In this document: positions 42,815-51,897 of the stretch, piece by piece
Position numbering within the stretch: position 1 is the first letter of the stretch
Layout: each line of letters starts with the position of its first letter
From: Paenibacillus_AQ nitricinens
Lineage (GTDB): Bacteria > Bacillota > Bacilli > Paenibacillales > Paenibacillaceae
Length of the DNA: 64,000 nucleotides
Direction: 5' to 3'
Assembly: GCF_052056485.1 (NCBI RefSeq)
Contig: NZ_CP183948.1
Coordinates: forward strand, 6,262,001-6,326,000
Program-made: the position numbers and the translations under genes
The notes under the pieces: model-generated
The model's database searches: none
What the model was told of the DNA's origin: nothing
What the model saw: the letters and a program-made list of their open reading frames with translations, nothing else

Positions 42815-45322
42815 TTATGCGTTTTGACCGTGACAATTCTTGTACTTCTTGCCGCTTCCGCAAGGGCAAAGATCATTACGGCCAGTTACAGCTTCAACGT
42901 GAACCGGACGTTTCTCAACAGGTTCGCTGTTTGTAGAGATCTTGTCTTCATCAATAACGGATTGACGTTCCTGATTCGCTTCGATGTGAGCCTTCATAAT
43001 ATAAGTAGCTACTTCTTCTTGAATCGTAGCAGTCATAGTATTAAACATCTCAAAGCCTTCGAATTGATATTCACGAAGTGGATCCGTACCACCGTAGGCA
43101 CGCAAGTGAATCCCTTGACGCAATTGATCCATTGCATCAATATGATCCATCCATTTGCTATCTACGGAACGAAGCACGATTACCTTCTCGAATTCACGTA
43201 CGAGCTCTGAACCCAGACGTTCTTCACGTGCTGCATATTTCTCAAGCACACGTTCGAAAATAAACTCGATAATCTCCTCAGCTTCCTTACCCCATAGAAT
43301 ATCACGGGTCAAAGCACCTTCTTCAAGCAGCTTGCTGTTTACGTAATCAGCAACTTCTTGCAGTTCCCAGTTCTCAGGAATATCATCGCTACAGTGTGCG
43401 AGAACGATACGCTCAATTACAGGCTTGATCATTTCAAGCACGATATCTTTAATATTATCGGACTCCAGAATCTCACGGCGTTGTTTATAAATAATTTCAC
43501 GCTGTTGATTCATCACGTCATCATATTGCAATACGACTTTACGGATATCAAAGTTATTGCCTTCAACACGTTTCTGAGCAGATTCTACAGCACGCGTGAT
43601 CATGCGGCTCTCAATCGGCTGATCTTCCTCGAATCCGAGACGATCCATCATAGTCAGAACGTTGTCAGCGCCAAAACGCTTCATCAGCTCATCGCCAAGC
43701 GACAAGTAGAATTGTGTAGAACCCGGGTCACCTTGACGACCCGCACGACCGCGCAGCTGGTTATCAATCCGGCGCGATTCATGACGCTCTGTACCAATGA
43801 TATGCAGACCTCCAAGATCTGTCACACCTTCACCCAGAACGATGTCCGTACCACGTCCAGCCATGTTGGTAGCAATCGTAACTGTACCTGGCTGACCTGC
43901 ATGGGTAATGATTTCTGCTTCCGCAGCGTGATGCTTCGCGTTAAGCACTTGGTGCCTAACACCTTTGCGCTTCAGCATTTCAGAGACGAGCTCTGAATTC
44001 TCGATCGACACTGTACCAACCAGTACAGGCTGGTTCTTTTTGTGACGTTCTACGATTTCTTCCACAACAGCCTTGAACTTACCGTTCTCACTCTTGTAGA
44101 CGACATCCGGCATATCATCGCGCTTGTTCGGCTTATTCGTAGGAACCTGAAGAACTTCAAGACCATAAATCTTCTTGAATTCCTCTTCCTCAGTCTTCGC
44201 AGTACCTGTCATACCGCCCAGTTTGCGATACATACGGAAGTAGTTCTGGAAAGTGATCGTAGCAAGAGTCATACTCTCATTCTGTACTTCGATTTCTTCC
44301 TTCGCTTCAATCGCTTGGTGCAACCCATCGCTATAACGACGACCTGACATTAGACGTCCTGTAAATTCATCGACAATAACGACCTCACCCTCGTTTACAA
44401 CGTAGTCTACGTCACGACGCATAATTACATTTGCTTTTAGGGCTTGGACGATATGGTGATTCAAGGTTACATGACTGTGATCATACAAGTTCTCAATACC
44501 AAAAGCGCGCTCAGCAGTAGCCACACCTTTTTCAGTCAAGGCTACAGACTTCACCTTAATATCAACTGTGTAGTCTTCTTCAGCCTTAAGCTTTTTCACG
44601 AAACGGTCTGCTGAAAAATACAATTCTGTAGACTTCTCAGCTTGTCCGGAAATAATAAGAGGTGTACGTGCTTCATCAATAAGAATAGAGTCCACTTCAT
44701 CAATAATACAGAAATACAGAGGGCGCTGAACCATTTGCTCTTTATAAAGCACCATGTTGTCACGCAAATAATCGAAACCAAATTCGTTGTTCGTGCCATA
44801 CGTAATATCGCAGGCATAAGCAGCTTGTTTATCAGCATGGTCCATACCGCTTAGGTTAACCCCAACCGTCATGCCCAGGAAGTTATAGATTTGTGCCATT
44901 TGTGCGCTGTCGCGCTGAGCCAAATAGTCATTGACCGTTACAACGTGTACGCCTTTACCTAGCAAAGCATTCAAATACACTGGCAATGTACCTACTAGTG
45001 TCTTACCTTCACCAGTCTTCATCTCGGAGATTCGGCCTTCATGCAGAGCCATACCACCAATTAACTGCACATCAAAATGCCGCATACCCAGTGTCCGCTT
45101 GGAAGCTTCACGTACGGTTGCAAATGCCTCAGGAAGAATTTCTTCCAGAGTTTCGCCTTTTTCAATACGGGCACGGAATTCTGCTGTCTTCGCTTGTAAC
45201 TGTTCATCAGATAGCTTTACAAATTCCGGTTCCAATCCATTAATTACATCGACTGTCTTCATGAGACGTTTAACGTCACGATCGTTGGTGTCTCCGAATA
45301 TTTTCTTTACAAGTCCTAGCAT
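42815..45322 (-). CDS. secA: Preprotein translocase ATPase SecA
   Basis: Peripheral ATPase that drives Sec-dependent export through SecYEG. 835 residues. Walker A MKTGEGKTLVGTLP, DEAD-like DEVDSILIDEARTP, helicase motif MAGRGTDIVLGEG, RGRAGRQGDPG, and a complete C-terminal zinc-binding tail (LCPCGSGKKYKNCHG). RBS GAAAGGGG. All exported pilus, wall and S-layer proteins in this window depend on it. Its promoter lies at 45418-45446. Confidence 0.98.
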   Translation of the reverse strand: MLGLVKKIFGDTNDRDVKRLMKTVDVINGLEPEFVKLSDEQLQAKTAEFRARIEKGETLEEILPEAFATVREASKRTLGMRHFDVQLIGGMALHEGRISEMKTGEGKTLVGTLPVYLNALLGKGVHVVTVNDYLAQRDSAQMAQIYNFLGMTVGVNLSGMDHADKQAAYACDITYGTNNEFGFDYLRDNMVLYKEQMVQRPLYFCIIDEVDSILIDEARTPLIISGQAEKSTELYFSADRFVKKLKAEEDYTVDIKVKSVALTEKGVATAERAFGIENLYDHSHVTLNHHIVQALKANVIMRRDVDYVVNEGEVVIVDEFTGRLMSGRRYSDGLHQAIEAKEEIEVQNESMTLATITFQNYFRMYRKLGGMTGTAKTEEEEFKKIYGLEVLQVPTNKPNKRDDMPDVVYKSENGKFKAVVEEIVERHKKNQPVLVGTVSIENSELVSEMLKRKGVRHQVLNAKHHAAEAEIITHAGQPGTVTIATNMAGRGTDIVLGEGVTDLGGLHIIGTERHESRRIDNQLRGRAGRQGDPGSTQFYLSLGDELMKRFGADNVLTMMDRLGFEEDQPIESRMITRAVESAQKRVEGNNFDIRKVVLQYDDVMNQQREIIYKQRREILESDNIKDIVLEMIKPVIERIVLAHCSDDIPENWELQEVADYVNSKLLEEGALTRDILWGKEAEEIIEFIFERVLEKYAAREERLGSELVREFEKVIVLRSVDSKWMDHIDAMDQLRQGIHLRAYGGTDPLREYQFEGFEMFNTMTATIQEEVATYIMKAHIEANQERQSVIDEDKISTNSEPVEKRPVHVEAVTGRNDLCPCGSGKKYKNCHGQNA

Positions 45323-45417
45323 GGTTAACCCCTTTCATGCAACACAGATGGTGGAACCGAGCCCATCCTCACAAAATTGAAAGGGCCATTTATAAATTCG
45401 ATTCCGCTGCTTCATAA

Positions 45418-45446
45418 ATTGTAACAGTTTGTAAGAGATGCCGCAA
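45418..45446 (-). promoter_or_regulatory. Probable sigma-A promoter of secA
   Basis: On the minus strand, -35 TTGCGG (45441-45446), 17 bp, -10 TACAAT (45418-45423), giving a leader of about 90 nt. The leader contains no clear SecM-like arrest ORF. Confidence 0.55.
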
Positions 45447-45496
45447 TACAAGGTGTATCAGCCACATTTTTCAAATATAGTCGCTTATACGCACAA

Positions 45497-45528
45497 GAGC
45501 CCTATTCGCTGCAAGCGAATAGGGGCTC
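45497..45528. terminator. Stem-loop between hpf and secA
   Basis: A 13-bp stem with one bulge (GAGCCC...TATTCGC arms). The minus-strand side lacks a good T-run; the plus-strand side has TTTAAATTT. Probably a weak terminator or attenuator after hpf. Confidence 0.5.
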
Positions 45529-45601
45529 GGTTTAAATTTCTTAGGTTCTGACTAACTCTCGAGGCCCTTTATACTTAGAGCATAACTGGCATCATTGTAT
45601 C

Positions 45602-46150
45602 TTAGCCCTGTTCAATCAATCCATATTTACCATCATCACGTTTGTAAACTACGCTTACTTCCGAGGTATCGATATTGGAAAAAACAAAGAAAGTATGTCC
45701 TACCATGTTCATTTGAAGAATAGCTTCTTCTACATCCATCGGCTTCATCGTAAAGCGTTTGTTCCGCACAACTTCTAAATCATCATAATCTTGTTCTTCT
45801 ACAGCAACAGCGGTACTAGCTCCATCCACAAACAGCGTCTTGAGTCCCTCTTGACGGAACTTACGATTGATCTTCGTTTTGTGTTTGCGAATTTGACGTT
45901 CCAGCTTGTCCACAACGGCATCTATGGAAGCGTACATGTCATCGCTGCGGTCTTCCGCACGAAGCGTCACACCAGCAAGCGGAATGGTTACTTCCACCGT
46001 ATGAAGGCCGCGAACTACGCCAAGCGTCACAGACCCTTCAGAGGTAGGGGGTGCTTCGAAATACTTCTCAAGTTTGCTGAGCTTCTTATCAACATACTCT
46101 CTCAAAGCGTCGGTCACGTCAATTTGTTGACCTCGAATGGTGAATTGCAT
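45602..46150 (-). CDS. hpf: Ribosome hibernation-promoting factor, long form
   Basis: Binds the 30S decoding region and dimerises 70S ribosomes into inactive 100S in stationary phase. 182 residues: an N-terminal S30AE domain (FTIRGQQIDVTDALREYVDKK) and a C-terminal dimerisation domain (VVRNKRFTMKPMDVEEAILQMNMVGHTFFVF), i.e. the long HPF typical of Firmicutes (yvyD in B. subtilis). ATG 46150 has AAAGGAGGA 6 nt upstream. Preceded by a clear sigma-A type promoter. Confidence 0.96.
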   Translation of the reverse strand: MQFTIRGQQIDVTDALREYVDKKLSKLEKYFEAPPTSEGSVTLGVVRGLHTVEVTIPLAGVTLRAEDRSDDMYASIDAVVDKLERQIRKHKTKINRKFRQEGLKTLFVDGASTAVAVEEQDYDDLEVVRNKRFTMKPMDVEEAILQMNMVGHTFFVFSNIDTSEVSVVYKRDDGKYGLIEQG

Positions 46151-46177
46151 GGCCACTCCTCCTTTAGTTACACCTTC

Positions 46178-46206
46178 ATTATACCAAATTGTTAAGGCTA
46201 AGTAAA
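46178..46206 (-). promoter_or_regulatory. Sigma-A promoter of hpf
   Basis: On the minus strand, -35 TTTACT (46201-46206), 17 bp, consensus -10 TATAAT (46178-46183), about 20 nt before the ribosome site. Confidence 0.65.
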
Positions 46207-46263
46207 AAGTAATTCCTTACAGCCCTTACAATTAGATAACAAATATTGTCGTAGTGTTCACAA

Positions 46264-46306
46264 ATAAAACAAGTCCGGTAAGAGCAACTATTCGCCTCAC
46301 CGGACC
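46264..46306 (-). terminator. Terminator of the SLH protein gene
   Basis: Stem GTCCGGT-AG with CT-ACCGGAC (46273-46282 and 46296-46305), followed on the minus strand by TTGTTTTATTT, about 75 bp beyond the stop codon. Confidence 0.8.
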
Positions 46307-46379
46307 AATTGTAAACCTGTCGTTATTATAGTACGAATTCCATTCTTATATTCCCAAACTGAGACAGTATAAGATTAAG

Positions 46380-47822
46380 TTACTTGGTATGAATTTGAAT
46401 GATTTCGACAGGTGACAATTCTGTACCCGATCCTGTAATAACGTATACCTTATAGGCAGTATTGGCTGTCAATCCAGTCAAAGTATGCGTATGTTTTACA
46501 CCAGGAGCGAACGTAAGCGTGTCCGTCCATGGAGCAGTCAACGCTGTACCAGTACTATTCTGTCCTAAAGAAATTTGTGCTGCGCTAGGTGCTTTTTCAT
46601 TAGCTGGTAATACTACATATCTTACTGGGGTTGGAGCGTAACCTGTCACACCATATTTAACATATACATCGGCTGTAACAGTACCTGCTTGTCCTGGTTC
46701 AAAAAGTGTAATCGACTTTTCAGTTGCCTGAGCAGTAGTTAATCGAACTGTTGTCACAGTAGACAGATTACCAGATGCATCCGCTGCTACGATATATGTT
46801 GCGTATTCTGTCCCAGGATTCAATCCGTAAACCGAGAATGTAACCGTTGTGTTCGGTACAGTTGCAACACTACCATGAATTTCGCTTGCAGTTCCATTGC
46901 TGATCTGTCCTTTTTCCACCTGCAATGCACTCGGTGCACTTATGTTAGCAGTATAAGGAGCTACAACATAGTACACTGAGCCTGTTACGGAAGATGTCAG
47001 GTATACATCGGCTGTTACCGAACCAACGTTACCATAGGTTGCCCCACTTACGGTTGGTGTAGTGACAGTTCCGCCATCACCGTTACCTCCACCAGATCCA
47101 CCACCACTTCCTCCACCCGTACTACCACCTGGAGTAGCTGTTGGCGTTGGGGTAGCTGTTGGTGTCGGAGTTGGCGTTGGGGTAGGAATTACTCCACCAC
47201 CTGTGCCGCTACCTGGGTAATAGATGACCGAGGTATTGATGATACCTACAGCCTCTGCACGTGTTAACGATCTCTTAGGACCGAAGGTTCCGTCCGGATA
47301 ACCGTTAATAATCTTCTTATCTGCTGCAGCGGCTACTGCACCTTTTGCCCATGCTGCGATTTGTGCATTGTCTTTAAATTTGCTAGTAGTGGTATTAGTG
47401 CTCAATTTAAGTAATTTCGCAGCCATTACAGCTGCCTCTTGTCTTGTGAGCGGAGTATTTGGACGGAACGTATTGTCCTCGTATCCCCCGATATAACCAG
47501 CTTCCACGGCTTTAGCCACTTCACTGTAGTTCCAGTTTGTGCTTTTCATATCTTTAAAGCTTACAGTTGCTTTTGCTGTAAAACCAAACAGGCGATTTAC
47601 CATAGTCACATACTCACCGCGCGTAATGGCCTTGTTTGGTTTAACTGTACCGTCTGGGTATCCTCCAAGGTATCCTCTATCTAGCCATTCCTGTAGTTGA
47701 GCTTGAGCCCAGTGACCTTGAATATCCTTAGGTACGGAGGCGGCAGATACACTGCCAAGAGATCCTAATAACATACTAACTCCTAAAACTCCGGTCATAA
47801 GACCGCGCAACTTCTTTTTCAT
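46380..47822 (-). CDS. S-layer homology (SLH) domain surface protein
   Basis: Exported protein of about 480 residues held to the wall by three SLH domains. Signal peptide (about 1-28, ending SVSAAS). SLH repeats at about 32-85, 90-145 and 150-200, each with the G-Y-x-D-G/N-T-F/V-x-P-N/K core (YLGGYPDGTVKPN, YIGGYEDNTFRPN, IINGYPDGTFGPK). Then a Pro-Thr repeat and a Gly/Ser linker (encoded about 47060-47215), then two related fibronectin-III-like modules (PSALQVEKGQISNGTA and PSAAQISLGQNSTGTA mark the same point in each). ATG 47822 is 12 nt after AGGAGG; ATG 47834 directly abuts it. Ligand unknown. Confidence 0.88.
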   Translation of the reverse strand: MKKKLRGLMTGVLGVSMLLGSLGSVSAASVPKDIQGHWAQAQLQEWLDRGYLGGYPDGTVKPNKAITRGEYVTMVNRLFGFTAKATVSFKDMKSTNWNYSEVAKAVEAGYIGGYEDNTFRPNTPLTRQEAAVMAAKLLKLSTNTTTSKFKDNAQIAAWAKGAVAAAADKKIINGYPDGTFGPKRSLTRAEAVGIINTSVIYYPGSGTGGGVIPTPTPTPTPTATPTPTATPGGSTGGGSGGGSGGGNGDGGTVTTPTVSGATYGNVGSVTADVYLTSSVTGSVYYVVAPYTANISAPSALQVEKGQISNGTASEIHGSVATVPNTTVTFSVYGLNPGTEYATYIVAADASGNLSTVTTVRLTTAQATEKSITLFEPGQAGTVTADVYVKYGVTGYAPTPVRYVVLPANEKAPSAAQISLGQNSTGTALTAPWTDTLTFAPGVKHTHTLTGLTANTAYKVYVITGSGTELSPVEIIQIHTK

Positions 47823-48206
47823 CCTGCTAATCATCCTCCTAAAAGTTTTGATAGCTTAGGCTATTTGAATCTCTCATGGAAGTGTTGGCCTAGGCTAACA
47901 TAGTGTGCGTCGAGGTAAGATAAACAGCTCAACGTACAACTATTACCCACATTTCGGAGAGTTCTAACATTTTCCATATTATAAATTTACAAAGTACGCT
48001 ATTTTCTTTCTATTAACTGCATTGAGAGAAGCTTATGAGCACACAAAATCTCCCCACAAAGTGGAGCCTAAATCGATGCATACTCAGGTACTTTGCGGGG
48101 GTCCCAACACACAAAAAAAGGACCTCGGGAGAATTCCCAAGATCCTTGCTAGCGCTGTCTAAATTGCTAACCATCTACTTATATGTAGGTCGGCTGAGCC
48201 GTATGA
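47823..48206. other. Intergenic region with leader and long-range hairpin
   Basis: 384 bp between the SLH gene start and the csp stop. The SLH leader (47823-47990) has direct repeats TAGCCTAGGC and TAGCCTAAGC but no riboswitch I recognise. At 48052-48100 arms CCCCACAAAGT and ACTTTGCGGGG bracket a 27-nt interior with its own partial pairing; function unknown. The csp terminator follows. No ORF is supported. Confidence 0.5.
48113..48147 (-). terminator. Terminator of csp
   Basis: Stem AAGGA-CT-GGGA with TCCC-AG-TCCTT (48118-48130 and 48133-48147), followed on the minus strand by a T-run. Confidence 0.82.
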
Positions 48207-48404
48207 TTATAATTTGATTACGTTAGCTGCTTGTGGTCCACGTGCGCCTTCAACGATATCGAACTCTACGGATTGGCCTTCATCCAAAGTCTTGAAACCA
48301 TCAGTTTGAATCGCGGAAAAGTGTACGAATACGTCGCCACCGTCTGCAGTCTCGATAAAACCATAACCTTTTTCTGCGTTAAACCATTTTACTTTACCTT
48401 CCAT
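48207..48404 (-). CDS. Cold shock protein, CspA/CspB family
   Basis: Single-stranded nucleic acid chaperone of 65 residues, one OB fold. RNP1 KGYGFIE and RNP2 VFVHFSAI are intact, with the family length and end (GPQAANVIKL). RBS GAAGGGA. Monocistronic with a strong terminator. Which csp paralogue it is cannot be decided from sequence alone; cold induction is not implied. Confidence 0.96.
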   Translation of the reverse strand: MEGKVKWFNAEKGYGFIETADGGDVFVHFSAIQTDGFKTLDEGQSVEFDIVEGARGPQAANVIKL

Positions 48405-48579
48405 TGATTAAACATTCCCTTCGTCATCAGATGAACGTGAGTCTTGCTCACAAATCGACTATACCACCGTAACTTCTTCATTGTCAATTGGAAAAGTAAA
48501 TGTTTACATGCAATAATTTACCACGTAAAATAGGACGTTTAATTTACCATAATCAAGAAATAGCTGCGGCGTAAGGATC

Positions 48580-48619
48580 AAAAAAAGAGCAGACGGAAAT
48601 TAATACCCGTCTACTCCTA
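48580..48619 (-). terminator. Terminator of the flaG-fliD-fliS-fliT unit
   Basis: Stem GAGNAGACGG (48587-48596 with 48607-48616, one mismatch), loop of 10, followed on the minus strand by seven T. Confidence 0.82.
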
Positions 48620-48639
48620 TAGTGAAACACCGAAATAAA

Positions 48640-48975
48640 TTATTTTCTGCGATCCATTAGAAAACTATCTGGGGTGTAAGCGGCCTCGTAGGCGCTGCGC
48701 TGTACCTTGGCCTGATTGCGCTTCTGCAACCAGTCTTGCGCTTCCAAACGAAGAGCGTTCATTCTGTCTAGGATCACATTGTCATACTCCAAAATTCGAT
48801 TAATTTCTTGTTTTTGTGCGGTCGTTGACTTACAAATTTCGGCTTGTTCTGCAATAGAGTCGACAAGCTCCTGACGATCCTCGACAAAAAGCTCCAACAC
48901 CTCATAGGTAGTCTCATCGAGTCTGTCCGTGATACCTAAGGTTAGTTCCTTCAGGCTCTGAATTAACTCATCCAT
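48640..48975 (-). CDS. fliT: FliT-like flagellar export chaperone
   Basis: Small helical cytoplasmic protein of about 111 residues, size and position of FliT. In B. subtilis the order is fliD-fliS-fliT. Rich in Leu/Glu/Arg heptads with no domain that can be named from motifs, so the call rests mostly on synteny. The ATG at 48975 overlaps the fliS stop by 8 bp; the 20-codon extension inside fliS is rejected. Confidence 0.65.
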   Translation of the reverse strand: MDELIQSLKELTLGITDRLDETTYEVLELFVEDRQELVDSIAEQAEICKSTTAQKQEINRILEYDNVILDRMNALRLEAQDWLQKRNQAKVQRSAYEAAYTPDSFLMDRRK

Positions 48976-49366
48976 GAGCACTTTCAGCCTGTCCCTGGCC
49001 TGCAGCGATTTTGGATGCCTGTAGCCAAGTTTCACGAAGGTCTGTAAGATAGCCGATGGCCTCTTCCGCTTTTTCCGGGCTTTTGCGGATATTAGCTTCC
49101 ACTAACAAGAAATTCGTATATTCATAAAGTGAATAAAGATTATTAGATACCTCATAGGAGTAGTCCAATGTACTCATTAATTCACTTATAATCGTTTGAG
49201 CTTTGCCAAAATTAAGACTGGTCTTCTCATAGTCTTGTTTGCTAAGACCATCCATCGCTGTTCTAACGAAACGAATGGCTCCATCGTAAAGCATGACTAC
49301 CAACTGTGCAGGCGTTGAGGTTTTGACAGAAGATTGGCGATACTTGTCATAAGGAGATGTTATCAA
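48968..49366 (-). CDS. fliS: Flagellin chaperone FliS
   Basis: Cytoplasmic chaperone of about 132 residues that holds flagellin unpolymerised before export. Family blocks ITSPYDKYRQSSVKTSTPAQL, MLYDGAIRFVRTA and ALLV-type helix SLYEYTNFLLVEANI. The start is TTG 49366, giving the usual MITSPY beginning, with GAGGGTGA just upstream; GTG 49375 is too close to that site. It lies 28 bp behind fliD. Confidence 0.93.
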   Translation of the reverse strand: MITSPYDKYRQSSVKTSTPAQLVVMLYDGAIRFVRTAMDGLSKQDYEKTSLNFGKAQTIISELMSTLDYSYEVSNNLYSLYEYTNFLLVEANIRKSPEKAEEAIGYLTDLRETWLQASKIAAGQGQAESAHG

Positions 49367-49394
49367 TAATGTCACCCTCTATTTTATAATTATC

Positions 49395-51281
49395 TTAGCT
49401 GGATGTGGAGAAAAGACTGTTAGACTGTGACTGCAACTTGTTCATTGCCGTTTCCATGGCTGAGAACTGCTTGTAGTAGCGTGTTTCGGCATTATTTAAC
49501 ATAGTCAACATTGAAGTTATACGAGTGTTGTAGAGCTTCATCTTCTTACCCATTACACTTTCTTCTTTGAAGGTGCTGGTAAGGTCCATAGAGAATCTAT
49601 TTGTACCAGCTCGCTCAGAAATCTTATCAATGGCAGCCGATACTTTATCAGCCATTTTATCCAATATTCCTTCTTTAGGGGCACTGGCTGGCCCTTGCAA
49701 TAAATCCATGGCTAGCTGCGGATTAGCAGTGATTGCGCTCTTCAGCTTAGCCTCATCTTTTATTATAAGCTTACCGTTCTCCATATAATTTCCGGTTGTA
49801 ATTCCTAGTGCACTGAGTGGTCCCAGCTTCTCAGTGATAATAGCGCGCATTTCGGACAATACAGATTTAATAATATCATCATTCTTAAGCAGACCGCTCT
49901 TAGCCTTTTCTGTCCAAGTCTTAATATCATCATCTTTCAATGCAGACTTTTGTTCATCTGTCAAAGGTCTAAAATCACGATATTTAGCCTCATCGATTTT
50001 CGCATTCAAAGATACGACCAAGCTGTTGTAATCCTCAATAAACCCTTTGATGGTCTCCACAGCTTTATCGGGATCTGTCTGCGTCTTGATAATAACCGGA
50101 ATATCAGCAGAAGCTGCATCTTTTTTTGTCAACTCTTGCAACGTCAGCTGAACACCATTAATAGTAAACGTATTACTGTTAACATTATCAATTTCTACAT
50201 CGTTGATAGATACTTTAGCATTTACCCCATCTATGGTCTTTTTAATGGAATTATCATCTGCAGGAGTTGACTGCCTCCCATTAAAGAGCTTCATAAATCC
50301 ATAAGAATCTCCACCGAGATTAACGTCGCCCCCAGAATCGCCAACAAGCTTCAAGGTTCCATCTGTAGTAAAGCTTGCGTTTACTTTGGCACCCGCACCA
50401 TTAATTGTACTCATAATGGTAGCAATAGAATCTGAACCTTTAACTACTAACTCCTTGCCATTGATAGTAAACTTGATGTCTTTCACATCAGCATCAACTA
50501 GGGAGGTACCGTCTCTTTTATTTATTAACTCAGTTACTGTAGTTGCAGTAGTAACGCCCGTAAGTTTATTAGATTCCACCACATTAAGATTACTCTTCGA
50601 GAACAGACCCAGCAATGTATTACTGCTTGCAGGCGTCCCCATTGTTACAATACCATCTTTACCGCTGGTCTTGGAGGCAATTGTTAGCTTGCCCGTAATT
50701 TCATCATAGCTCGCAATAGCATTTGCTTTGGAGGAAGAGTTAATCGTTGCCACTAATGTTGAAATTGAAGTCAGACCGTTAAAGATGGACTTTCCATCTT
50801 TATCTTTGAACGTTTCACCGTTAATGCTGATATCAAAGCCCTTTTTCAAATATTCAGTTCTATCAGTTTCAGACATATTGGAGAGATCAACACCATCTAG
50901 TGCAGCTAGAGACATTGTAGCGGGTTTCCCCTGTCCCAAGCCAGGAGTTTCGTACGTCGTTCTTGTTGCCAGTTGGGTAACACTGACCTTCATATCCACT
51001 CCATTTGCTGTTGCTAAAGCTTCAGCTTTAACAGCTGTTGTATTTCCGGTAACCACAGCTTTCTGAGCGTTGAGCGCAGCATTCCCTCCGTACTTGGTGA
51101 TTAATTTATTTGTCCGGAAATCGTACAGCTTGCTGTTCAATTCCCGGTATCCTTCCCTTTGCCATTGCAGGAGCTGCTTGTCTTGATTAAGTTTGTCCAG
51201 CGGCACCCTCTTGGCGGCCATCATGCTCTTAACCATACTATCGATATCCATCCCTGAAAATCCATTTACACGTGTAACCAA
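49395..51281 (-). CDS. fliD: Flagellar filament cap protein FliD (HAP2)
   Basis: Caps the filament and guides flagellin insertion. 628 residues, longer than B. subtilis FliD (about 500), with the extra length in the variable middle. N-terminal RVNGFSGMDIDSMVKSMMAA, C-terminal helical FliD_C (about 375-620, ending YYKQFSAMETAMNKLQSQSN). Start TTG with GGGGGG upstream. In an operon with flaG, fliS and fliT. Confidence 0.94.
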   Translation of the reverse strand: MVTRVNGFSGMDIDSMVKSMMAAKRVPLDKLNQDKQLLQWQREGYRELNSKLYDFRTNKLITKYGGNAALNAQKAVVTGNTTAVKAEALATANGVDMKVSVTQLATRTTYETPGLGQGKPATMSLAALDGVDLSNMSETDRTEYLKKGFDISINGETFKDKDGKSIFNGLTSISTLVATINSSSKANAIASYDEITGKLTIASKTSGKDGIVTMGTPASSNTLLGLFSKSNLNVVESNKLTGVTTATTVTELINKRDGTSLVDADVKDIKFTINGKELVVKGSDSIATIMSTINGAGAKVNASFTTDGTLKLVGDSGGDVNLGGDSYGFMKLFNGRQSTPADDNSIKKTIDGVNAKVSINDVEIDNVNSNTFTINGVQLTLQELTKKDAASADIPVIIKTQTDPDKAVETIKGFIEDYNSLVVSLNAKIDEAKYRDFRPLTDEQKSALKDDDIKTWTEKAKSGLLKNDDIIKSVLSEMRAIITEKLGPLSALGITTGNYMENGKLIIKDEAKLKSAITANPQLAMDLLQGPASAPKEGILDKMADKVSAAIDKISERAGTNRFSMDLTSTFKEESVMGKKMKLYNTRITSMLTMLNNAETRYYKQFSAMETAMNKLQSQSNSLFSTSS

Positions 51282-51298
51282 AACAACACCCCCCTATA

Positions 51299-51697
51299 CT
51301 AAATTTTCTCGTCTACAAGTATTCCGGCAATTTCCATCATACTAGCTACGAGATCCAGAGTCTTCTCTGGAGGGACTTCGCGAATGAGCTCACCGGTATC
51401 CTTATTAAGCACTTTGACCATAATATCATGCGTCTTCTCGTGGATGCTGATCTCCAGCGTAGTCTGGGGCCCCTGTAAAGATTTCACTGCCCGTTCAATG
51501 GTACGAATGAGCTGTCCCTCCGCAACGGATACATTTACACCTTGTTTCTCTCTCAAACTCATATCCTTAGCATTCCGGATAGGAGTTTCTTGAATCGTGG
51601 ATGTCACCGACGTAGAACTGGACGTTCCTTCAGGTACACCCTGTGAACTTGTTACGGAACTAACTGAACTAGCAGAAAGAGAAAACTGTACATTCAT
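51299..51697 (-). CDS. flaG: FlaG family flagellar protein (YvyC)
   Basis: 132 residues; a disordered Ser/Thr-rich N-terminus (1-45) and the conserved FlaG domain (about 60-130, ISIHEKTHDIMVKVLNKDTGELIREVPPEK). FlaG influences filament length and assembly in other species, but its mechanism is unsettled. First gene of the fliD operon, preceded by a sigma-D promoter. Confidence 0.93.
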   Translation of the reverse strand: MNVQFSLSASSVSSVTSSQGVPEGTSSSTSVTSTIQETPIRNAKDMSLREKQGVNVSVAEGQLIRTIERAVKSLQGPQTTLEISIHEKTHDIMVKVLNKDTGELIREVPPEKTLDLVASMMEIAGILVDEKI

Positions 51698-51735
51698 AAA
51701 CCCCGACCTCCACCAACGCTCATTTTATACTCTTT

Positions 51736-51762
51736 ATATCGGTTGAATTCAGGGATAATTTA
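51736..51762 (-). promoter_or_regulatory. Sigma-D promoter of flaG-fliD-fliS-fliT
   Basis: On the minus strand, TAAA (51759-51762), 15 bp, ACCGATAT (51736-51743), compared with the sigma-D consensus TAAA-N14-16-GCCGATAA. Places transcription start about 35 nt before the flaG ATG. Confidence 0.78.
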
Positions 51763-51831
51763 GGACTTAAGAAAGATAAACCGGAAAAATCCCGGAAGTC
51801 TGAAGTTTTTTTAACAATCACAAATATCCAT

Positions 51832-51870
51832 AAAAAAAGGACCTTGGAAAAATTCCAAGGTCCTTTTTTT
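51832..51870 (-). terminator. Terminator of flagellin
   Basis: A 14-bp G/C-containing stem (AAGGACCTTGGAA arms) with A- and T-runs on both sides, 28 bp beyond the flagellin stop. Confidence 0.92.
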
Positions 51871-51897
51871 ATGAAACTATAGAGGTTGGCTTTAAAA

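Noticed and set aside
43358..43996. 212-codon plus-strand ORF inside secA
   Set aside because: Antisense to a highly conserved gene, no ribosome site, no recognisable domain; a shadow frame.
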